Below are positions 22,880-28,265 of a stretch of DNA of 34,591 nucleotides, piece by piece. The DNA comes from Clostridiales bacterium. GTDB lineage: Bacteria > Bacillota > Clostridia > Oscillospirales > Oscillospiraceae. Position numbers and translations under genes: made by a program. The notes beneath the pieces were generated by a model that saw only the letters and a program-made list of their open reading frames with translations, had not been told where the DNA came from and searched no databases. Position 1 is the stretch's first letter, and every line of letters begins with the position of its first letter. The stretch lies in the NCBI GenBank assembly GCA_012838345.1, contig DUPK01000058.1, positions 1 through 34,591 of the forward strand, written 5' to 3'.

Positions 22880-23373
22880 ACGGCCTTTGCCTCCTTTTTG
22901 TAGTTGCGGATGACCTCACGGACCTTGGTGGGCGTCAGGCGTCCGTAAGCTTCATCGTCAATCGTAATTACGGGGGCGAGGGAACAGCAGCCCAGACAGG
23001 CAACGGACTCGAGCGTAAACTCCCCGTCCTCCGTCGTATCGCCCAGCTCAATGCCGAGCTCGTCGCAGAGCGCCTCGGCGACCGTTTCAGCCCCGTTTAC
23101 ATGACAGGCGGTGCCGAAGCAGATTTTTATGCTGTGTTTGCCCGAAGGTTTAAGCTTAAACTGAGAGTAGAAGGTCGCAACGCCCATTATCCGGGACACG
23201 AATATCCCGGTTTTCTCAGACAGGCGCTTGATTATGTCCTCAGGCAGGTAGCCGTAAGCCTCCTGTATCTTTTGCAGTATAGGAATAAGGTCGGACTCCT
23301 CGCCCTTGAAGCCCGACATGATGGTTTCAAACGGCTCAAAATACTTATTATTTTCCTTGCCGCAGCTGCACAT
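22876..23373 (-). CDS. NuoE/HydC-like [2Fe-2S] subunit
   Basis: A 165-residue NuoE-family protein with a helical N-terminus (LIPILQKIQEAYGYLPEDII, FVSRIMGVATFYSQF) and a thioredoxin-like [2Fe-2S] domain whose ligands Cys85, Cys90, Cys126 and Cys130 are all present (CFGTACHVNG and VACLGCC). It would shuttle electrons between the flavin subunit and the cluster chain, as HydC does. The ATG at 23371-23373 follows GGAGGAATT. It is the first gene of the three-gene operon. Confidence 0.95.
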   Translation of the reverse strand: MCSCGKENNKYFEPFETIMSGFKGEESDLIPILQKIQEAYGYLPEDIIKRLSEKTGIFVSRIMGVATFYSQFKLKPSGKHSIKICFGTACHVNGAETVAEALCDELGIELGDTTEDGEFTLESVACLGCCSLAPVITIDDEAYGRLTPTKVREVIRNYKKEAKAV

Positions 23374-23425
23374 TCACAATTCCTCCAATAATATTTTCTT
23401 CCTGCTTATATGCAAACTTGCCTAT

Positions 23426-23454
23426 ATAATATAACTTTTGGCCCCCAAATTCAA
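23426..23454 (-). promoter_or_regulatory. Sigma-A promoter of the redox operon with an internal palindrome
   Basis: Minus strand TTGAAT (23449-23454), a 17-base spacer and TATTAT (23426-23431). The spacer carries TTTGG-CCC-CCAAA (23437-23449), a perfect short palindrome placed where a repressor could block polymerase. Confidence 0.65.
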
Positions 23455-23501
23455 TATTTTATTACAAAGGAAAGACTGGAAAAGGCCAGGTCCAAAATAT
23501 A

Positions 23502-23530
23502 TTGCTAAATTCCTTAATATATTGTATAAT
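23502..23530 (+). promoter_or_regulatory. Sigma-A promoter of proBA
   Basis: TTGCTA (23502-23507), a 17-base spacer and a consensus TATAAT (23525-23530). Transcription would start near 23537, leaving a leader of about 140 bases. Confidence 0.75.
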
Positions 23531-23536
23531 TTTTTG

Positions 23537-23678
23537 GGTAGCGAAGATAAAGTGCTCCGCTCCATTTTCCCATAGTCATTTGAAGATTTGTCGTATTTTT
23601 CACTCCTTGAAGGGAGCGAAAAATAACGCATATTTATGCTTGTTTTCATAATAAAAATACGAAAGAAGGCTCCTGTAA
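23537..23678 (+). promoter_or_regulatory. proBA leader with hairpins
   Basis: A long hairpin pairs TATTTTTC with GAAAAATA (23594-23601 and 23618-23625) and CTCC with GGAG inside. A small GCATA/TATGC hairpin follows near 23628-23639 with TTGTTTTC after it. An upstream CGCTCC (23558-23563) can pair with GGAGCG (23613-23618), competing with the large hairpin. This looks like possible attenuation control. No T-box core sequence is present. The rest of the 305-base divergent gap holds the two promoters and nothing else recognisable. Confidence 0.4.
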
Positions 23679-24482
23679 ATGCGCATCGTCGTTAAAGTCG
23701 GCACGTCAAACATAATAAGAAAAAACGGAAGCATTGACATTCACTCCATGGACCTTCTGGCGAGGACCATTTCAGATATAAAGAACATGGGCAATGAGAT
23801 TATTCTGGTCAGCTCGGGCGCCATCGGCGTGGGGACAAACAAGCTCGGGCTGCCCGAGCGCCCCCGCGAGCTGCGCATGAAACAGGCCGTGGCCTCCGTC
23901 GGACAGTGCGAGCTGATGCACCTTTACGACAAGCTGTTCAGCGAGTACGGCCAGACGGTGGGGCAGATTCTCCTTACCGGCGGGGACGTGGAGCGAAAGA
24001 CCAGCGCCGAGCACCTCACGAGGACCTTCGAGGCCCTTTTGGAGCTCGGGGCGATACCCATAGTAAACGAAAACGACTCGGTTTCGTCCGCCGAGATAGA
24101 GACGGGCAAGGACAAGGTGCTGGGCGACAACGATACCCTCTCGTCCATAGTGGCGGTGCTCTGCAGCGCGGATTTGCTCGTCATACTCTCGGACATAGAC
24201 GGGCTTTACGATAAGGACCCGAACTGTCACCCCGACGCAAGGCTCATACCCGTGGTTTATGAAATAACGGACGACCTCAGGCACGCCTGCGGCGACGCAG
24301 GCGAGTGGGGGACGGGGGGCATGCTCACAAAGCTCGACGCCGCGATGAGGGCCATGCAAAACGGAATAGACATGATAATAACAAACGGCTCGAAAATCGA
24401 AAACCTGTATAAAATTGCACAGGAGGAGCCTGTGGGCACAAGATTTGTTTCCATGAAGAAGAAGGAGGCGGTATCGCTATGA
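23679..24482 (+). CDS. proB: Glutamate 5-kinase
   Basis: ProB phosphorylates glutamate, the first step of proline synthesis. The 267-residue protein has the amino-acid kinase fold: VSSGAIGVGTNKLG, NENDSVSS, GDNDTLSSIVA, SDIDGLYDKDP and GTGGMLTKLDAA. It lacks the C-terminal PUA domain of the enterobacterial enzyme, as in many Firmicutes. The ATG at 23679 follows GAAAGAAGG. The stop overlaps proA as ATGA. Confidence 0.96.
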   Translation: MRIVVKVGTSNIIRKNGSIDIHSMDLLARTISDIKNMGNEIILVSSGAIGVGTNKLGLPERPRELRMKQAVASVGQCELMHLYDKLFSEYGQTVGQILLTGGDVERKTSAEHLTRTFEALLELGAIPIVNENDSVSSAEIETGKDKVLGDNDTLSSIVAVLCSADLLVILSDIDGLYDKDPNCHPDARLIPVVYEITDDLRHACGDAGEWGTGGMLTKLDAAMRAMQNGIDMIITNGSKIENLYKIAQEEPVGTRFVSMKKKEAVSL

Positions 24483-25726
24483 CGGAACTTACGAAAAAAG
24501 GGCAGCTTGCTAAAAAAGCGGCCATGGTTCTTATGACGGCCGATACCGAGACGAAGAACAAAGCCCTTGCCGAGATAGCGCGGGAGATAGAAAAGCGCAC
24601 GGACGAGGTGCTCGAGGAAAACCGCAAGGACACTGAAGCCGCCGTCCAAAGCGGCATAACAAAGGCGCTTCTCGACAGGCTTACCCTGACTGAGGAGAGA
24701 ATCAAAGGCATAATTGACGGCATAAACGAGGTCATAGCGCTGCCCGACCCAATCGGGGAAGTGCTTGAAAGAACAGTCCGCCCCAACGGAATGGAAATCC
24801 AGAGGCTTTCAGTGCCGCTCGGCGTAATAGGCATTATTTACGAAGCAAGGCCGAACGTCACCGTGGACGCGGCTGTGCTCTGCCTCAAGGCGGGAAACGC
24901 CGTCATACTGCGGGGCGGAAAGGAAGCGTTCAACTCAAACCTTGCCTTTGTCAATATCATGCGCGACGCCGTTGAGAGGGCGGGGCTGCCCCGCGACTGC
25001 GTGGCTCTTGTGGAGGACACGAGCAGGCAGAGCGCAATGGAGCTTATGCAGCTATCGGATTATCTGGACGTACTCATCCCGAGAGGTGGGGCGGGCCTTA
25101 TCAGGAGTGTGGTCGAAAACTCAAAGGTGCCTGTCATTGAAACAGGCATAGGGGTCTGCCATGTCTATGTGCACAGGGACGCCGACCTTGAAAAGGCGGC
25201 GGATATAATATTTAACGCAAAGTGCTCCCGCCCTTCTGTCTGCAACGCGGCGGAGACACTTCTTGTGGACGAGAGCATTGCCGGGAGCTTCCTGCCGATG
25301 GCAAAGTTAAAGCTCAACTCGAAGAACGTGGAAATACGCGGCTGCGAAAAGACAAGGGAAATCCTCGGGGACAGCGTCGTGCCTGCCAAAGACACGGACT
25401 TCGGCACCGAGTTTGGCGACTATATACTTGCCGTCAAGGTCGTGTCCGGCCTCGACGAGGCGATTGATTTTATAAACGAGCACGGCTCCGGCCATTCCGA
25501 GGCCATCGTGACCGAAAACAGCGAAGCGGCGGAGAAGTTCTTGCGCGGTATCGACGCTGCCGCCGTATATGCAAACGTGTCCACGCGCTTTACCGACGGA
25601 GGCGAGTTCGGGCTCGGGGCGGAGATTGGAATCTCGACGCAGAAGCTCCACGCCAGAGGGCCGATGGGGCTCAGGCAGCTGACCTCCAGCAAATTTGTAA
25701 TCCGAGGAAACGGTCAGATAAGATAA
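24479..25726 (+). CDS. proA: Glutamate-5-semialdehyde dehydrogenase (gamma-glutamyl phosphate reductase)
   Basis: ProA reduces glutamyl 5-phosphate to the semialdehyde with NADPH. The 415-residue sequence has YEARPNVTVDAAVLCLKAGNAVILRGGKEA, the catalytic cysteine in SRPSVCNAAETLLV, and a C-terminal RFTDGGEFGLGAEIGISTQKLHARGPMGL, all diagnostic. ATG at 24479 follows AAGGAGG inside proB, so the pair is translated together. No proC is seen in the window. Confidence 0.97.
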   Translation: MTELTKKGQLAKKAAMVLMTADTETKNKALAEIAREIEKRTDEVLEENRKDTEAAVQSGITKALLDRLTLTEERIKGIIDGINEVIALPDPIGEVLERTVRPNGMEIQRLSVPLGVIGIIYEARPNVTVDAAVLCLKAGNAVILRGGKEAFNSNLAFVNIMRDAVERAGLPRDCVALVEDTSRQSAMELMQLSDYLDVLIPRGGAGLIRSVVENSKVPVIETGIGVCHVYVHRDADLEKAADIIFNAKCSRPSVCNAAETLLVDESIAGSFLPMAKLKLNSKNVEIRGCEKTREILGDSVVPAKDTDFGTEFGDYILAVKVVSGLDEAIDFINEHGSGHSEAIVTENSEAAEKFLRGIDAAAVYANVSTRFTDGGEFGLGAEIGISTQKLHARGPMGLRQLTSSKFVIRGNGQIR

Positions 25727-25732
25727 AAAACC

Positions 25733-25773
25733 GACCCGGACCTAAAAAGGCCCGGGTCGCTAAGCCTTTAGCG
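25733..25773. terminator. Hairpins after proA, best as a minus-strand terminator
   Basis: GACCCGG-A-CC pairs with GG-C-CCGGGTC (25733-25758, one mismatch), followed by CGCTAA/TTAGCG (25758-25773). On the plus strand no T tract follows; on the minus strand GGTTTTTTATC does. Function as the proBA terminator is uncertain. Confidence 0.45.
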
Positions 25774-25877
25774 GTGCTTAAGGGTATGTGAAACTATGGG
25801 CATGTTCCGCACATGAGGTTTAAGTCAGCGCTTTTTTCGGCATACAGAATTTGCTTCTTTTTTTCTTCAGAAAATAC

Positions 25878-25906
25878 TTGAATCAACTTAAACTTCATGT
25901 TACATT
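25878..25906 (+). promoter_or_regulatory. Sigma-A promoter of the DUF1287 gene
   Basis: TTGAAT (25878-25883), a 17-base spacer and TACATT (25901-25906), about 30 bases before the start codon. Confidence 0.55.
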
Positions 25907-25936
25907 TATCGGAAGACGAGCTGAAAGGAACAAAGG

Positions 25937-26920
25937 ATGAAGCCGCTAAGAATAGCTTACTTAATCGTCACACTAATTGCTGTCGCCGCAGTTTTTAAAT
26001 ATGCAAGGATGGCGGGCGGGTACCCGGAGCCTTCGCCGGCTCCCGATGCCGTTTCGCCCTCGCATGCAGCTGTAGATCGGGAGGGGGACTCCGTTCACAC
26101 GCCGACGCCCACGGAGCCGGCCATAGGAGTCGGAACGGTGCCGGTTGAAACGCCTGCTCCGACTGAGCCTCTGAGGCCTACTCCTACGGCAAAGCCGATA
26201 CCGAGCCCTCTGCCCACATACCCTCTTGAGGTTCCGCGGGTTCTGAGCCCTGTCGACTTTGACGGGGACGGCCTGGACGACTACACCGACCTTCTGCTCG
26301 GGGCCAGGACGGAGGCGGAGCGGCATCCGTTCTACGACAACAGAGTCCATGAGGGAGGCTATCCCCCGGACGACATCGGCGTATGCACCGACCTTATCTG
26401 GCGCGCCTTCCGTGACGCGGGCTATAACCTCAAGAATATGGTAGACAGGGACATAGAGCTTTACCCTGACGAATACCTGCTCTGGTCAGGTGACTATTTC
26501 AATCCCGACTTAGATTTCCGACGAGTGGCAAGGCTGGAAATATTCTTTGCCCGCTACTGCGAGGCGCTTACATTAGACACCAGCCTCATAGAGGAGTGGC
26601 AGCCGGGTGACATAGTAATATATGACGGTCACATCGGAATAGTCTCGGACATAAGGCGCCCCGACGGACTCCCTTATCTCATACATAGCACGGACGAGCT
26701 TTTAACCGGCAGAATGGAGGAGGACGCCCTCGACAGCAGGGAAATACTCGCGCATTACAGGTTTGACGCGAGCAAAATACCCGAAGAAGTACTCATACCC
26801 TGGGAATCTAGTACTGATAATGCCGATAGTATTGATAGTACTGGCAATACTGACAATATTGATAATACCGAAGATACCGAAAATACTGATAATACCGATA
26901 ATACCGATAATACTGATTAA
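25937..26920 (+). CDS. Secreted or anchored DUF1287 protein with Thr-Asp-Asn repeat tail
   Basis: A 327-residue protein: N-terminal membrane anchor or signal (IAYLIVTLIAVAAVF), a Pro/Thr-rich linker (about 30-95) typical of wall-spanning spacers, then a DUF1287 domain. In it an EF-hand-like loop DFDGDGLDDYTD (107-118) precedes GYPPDDIGVCTDLIWRAF with Cys150, DLDFRRVARL, WQPGDIVIYDGHIGIVSD with His232, PYLIH and HYRF. The Cys/His pair and fold resemble NlpC/P60-type amidases, so cell-wall hydrolysis is plausible but unproven. The tail from about 291 is a TDN-type repeat. ATG at 25937 follows GAAAGGAAC. It is monocistronic with its own promoter and terminator. Confidence 0.88.
   Translation: MKPLRIAYLIVTLIAVAAVFKYARMAGGYPEPSPAPDAVSPSHAAVDREGDSVHTPTPTEPAIGVGTVPVETPAPTEPLRPTPTAKPIPSPLPTYPLEVPRVLSPVDFDGDGLDDYTDLLLGARTEAERHPFYDNRVHEGGYPPDDIGVCTDLIWRAFRDAGYNLKNMVDRDIELYPDEYLLWSGDYFNPDLDFRRVARLEIFFARYCEALTLDTSLIEEWQPGDIVIYDGHIGIVSDIRRPDGLPYLIHSTDELLTGRMEEDALDSREILAHYRFDASKIPEEVLIPWESSTDNADSIDSTGNTDNIDNTEDTENTDNTDNTDNTD
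26811..26917 (+). repeat. Imperfect 9-base tandem repeat in the 3' end of the DUF1287 gene
   Basis: Units of the type ACTGATAAT / ACCGATAAT repeat in frame to the stop codon, coding for Thr-Asp-Asn with Ser, Ile, Glu and Gly variants. The last units are almost identical, suggesting recent slippage. Confidence 0.8.
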
Positions 26921-26926
26921 TAACTT

Positions 26927-26960
26927 AAGCCGCTTTCGGGCATACCCCAAAAGCGGCTTT
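26927..26960. terminator. Terminator between the DUF1287 gene and the dehydratase gene
   Basis: AAGCCGCTTT/AAAGCGGCTT (26927-26936 and 26950-26959) is a perfect 10-base stem between convergent genes. A second hairpin, GCGGCGCG/CGCGCCGC (26975-26982 and 26994-27001), follows with TTATTGTTTCTTT on the plus strand and covers the 3' end of the minus-strand gene. Confidence 0.75.
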
Positions 26961-26984
26961 GTCTACGGTCTGAGGCGGCGCGCT

Positions 26985-28265
26985 TTAACAAAACGCGCCG
27001 CTTATTGTTTCTTTACTTAGCTTTTCTCGCGCCACGGAGAGCATCAGCTTGATGCGGTTTTCCTGGTTCACCTTCGTCGCGCCCGGGTCGTAGTCTATGG
27101 GGACTATATTGGCGTTTGGCCTGAGCGAGCGAATCTTCCGTATCATGCCCTTTCCCACTATGTGATTCGGCAGGCAGCCGAAGGGCTGGGCGCAGATTAC
27201 GTTTTCAAAGCCGTGGTCGATAAGCTCTATAATCTCCGCCGGGAGCAGCCAGCCCTCTCCCATCTTGCAGCCTATCCCTATGACAGGCTCGGCGAGCTTC
27301 ATAAGCTCCGTTACCCTTGATGGGGCGATAAAGGAGCCTTCCGCCTCGACCGCTTCTATCAGGTAGGTCTCAAACCTCGTGAGGTATTTAAGGAGCAGCC
27401 TCAGCACCGCCCTTTTTATTCTGCTTCCCCCGTAGAGTTCAATGTCGTTTATGTTGTTTATGAGGCAGTAGAAGACAAAGCCCAGAAGCCCGGGGACCAT
27501 GACCTCGCAGTCCTCGGAGGCGAGAAACTCCTCAAGGTTATTATTTCCGAGGGCAGCGTACTTGACGTATATTTCGCCGACTATGCCAACTTTCACCTTG
27601 GGCGTCCTTTTCACCTCGATGGCCGCGTAGGATTCGACTATGCTCTTGAAATAGCTTTTAATCTCCCTCTGCGAATAGGCGCGCCCCTGCGCGAACTTGT
27701 CCGAAACAAAATCTATCCATCTTGCGGTGTTTTCGTCGCTTTCGCCCTTTCTTAGCTCGTAAGGCTTAACCTGGTTGTTCAGGAGCATAAGAAGGTCGCC
27801 GTAGGCGAGGGCGGCAATTGCCCTTCGCAGCAGCGGCAGGGTTATCTTAAAGCCGCTGTTCTTCTCAAGGCCGGCGACGTTGACCGAAATCACGGGCACC
27901 TGCCCCATGCCGGAGTTCTTAAGCGCCTTTCTTAAAAGGTGGATATAATTCGATGCGCGGCAGCCGCCGCCGGTCTGGGTCATCATAACGGCGGTTCTGT
28001 TAACGTCGTACTTGCCGCTTTTCAGAGCGCTTAATAGCTGCCCGATGGTCAATAGCGCGGGATAGCAGGTGTCGTTGTGGACGTATTTAAGCCCCTCGTC
28101 AATGACCCTCTGGTCGGTGTTGGTGAGCATCTCGATGTCGTATCCGTAGTTTATGAAAACTTTATGCAGGATTCTGAAATGTATGTCCGCCATGTTCGGG
28201 AAAAGAATCTTATAGCTGCGTTTCATTTCCCGAGTGAACTCAATCCTGTCCTTATTGTCTATCAA
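26985..28265 (-). CDS. 2-hydroxyacyl-CoA dehydratase-like protein (C-terminal half of a split activase)
   Basis: A 426-residue protein corresponding to the carboxy-terminal HgdB/dehydratase-like part of large activase proteins. It contains MKRSYKILFPNMADIHFRIL, NDTCYPALLTIGQL, MMTQTGGGCRASNYI and ICAQPFGCLPNHIVGKG; the cysteines may bind a [4Fe-4S] cluster. The preferred start is a TTG (28263-28265) 7 bases after AGAGG, overlapping the upstream gene by 14 bases. A TTG at 28298 would extend it by 11 residues, and an ATG at codon 14 of the preferred start is also possible. In many Clostridia this region is fused to the upstream gene; here the frame changes by +1. Confidence 0.8.
   Translation of the reverse strand: MIDNKDRIEFTREMKRSYKILFPNMADIHFRILHKVFINYGYDIEMLTNTDQRVIDEGLKYVHNDTCYPALLTIGQLLSALKSGKYDVNRTAVMMTQTGGGCRASNYIHLLRKALKNSGMGQVPVISVNVAGLEKNSGFKITLPLLRRAIAALAYGDLLMLLNNQVKPYELRKGESDENTARWIDFVSDKFAQGRAYSQREIKSYFKSIVESYAAIEVKRTPKVKVGIVGEIYVKYAALGNNNLEEFLASEDCEVMVPGLLGFVFYCLINNINDIELYGGSRIKRAVLRLLLKYLTRFETYLIEAVEAEGSFIAPSRVTELMKLAEPVIGIGCKMGEGWLLPAEIIELIDHGFENVICAQPFGCLPNHIVGKGMIRKIRSLRPNANIVPIDYDPGATKVNQENRIKLMLSVAREKLSKETISGAFC

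Noticed and set aside
17927-23373. [FeFe]-hydrogenase (HydABC) operon
   Set aside because: NuoE- and NuoF-like partners fit, but the large subunit has none of the H-cluster cysteine motifs (no TSCCPxW-type segment).
23426-23454. Rex operator at the redox operon promoter
   Set aside because: The palindrome TTTGG-CCC-CCAAA does not match the TTGTTAA-N4-TTAACA type sequence.
23537-23678. T-box riboswitch before proB
   Set aside because: No AGGGTGG-type T-box core or specifier-stem arrangement could be found.
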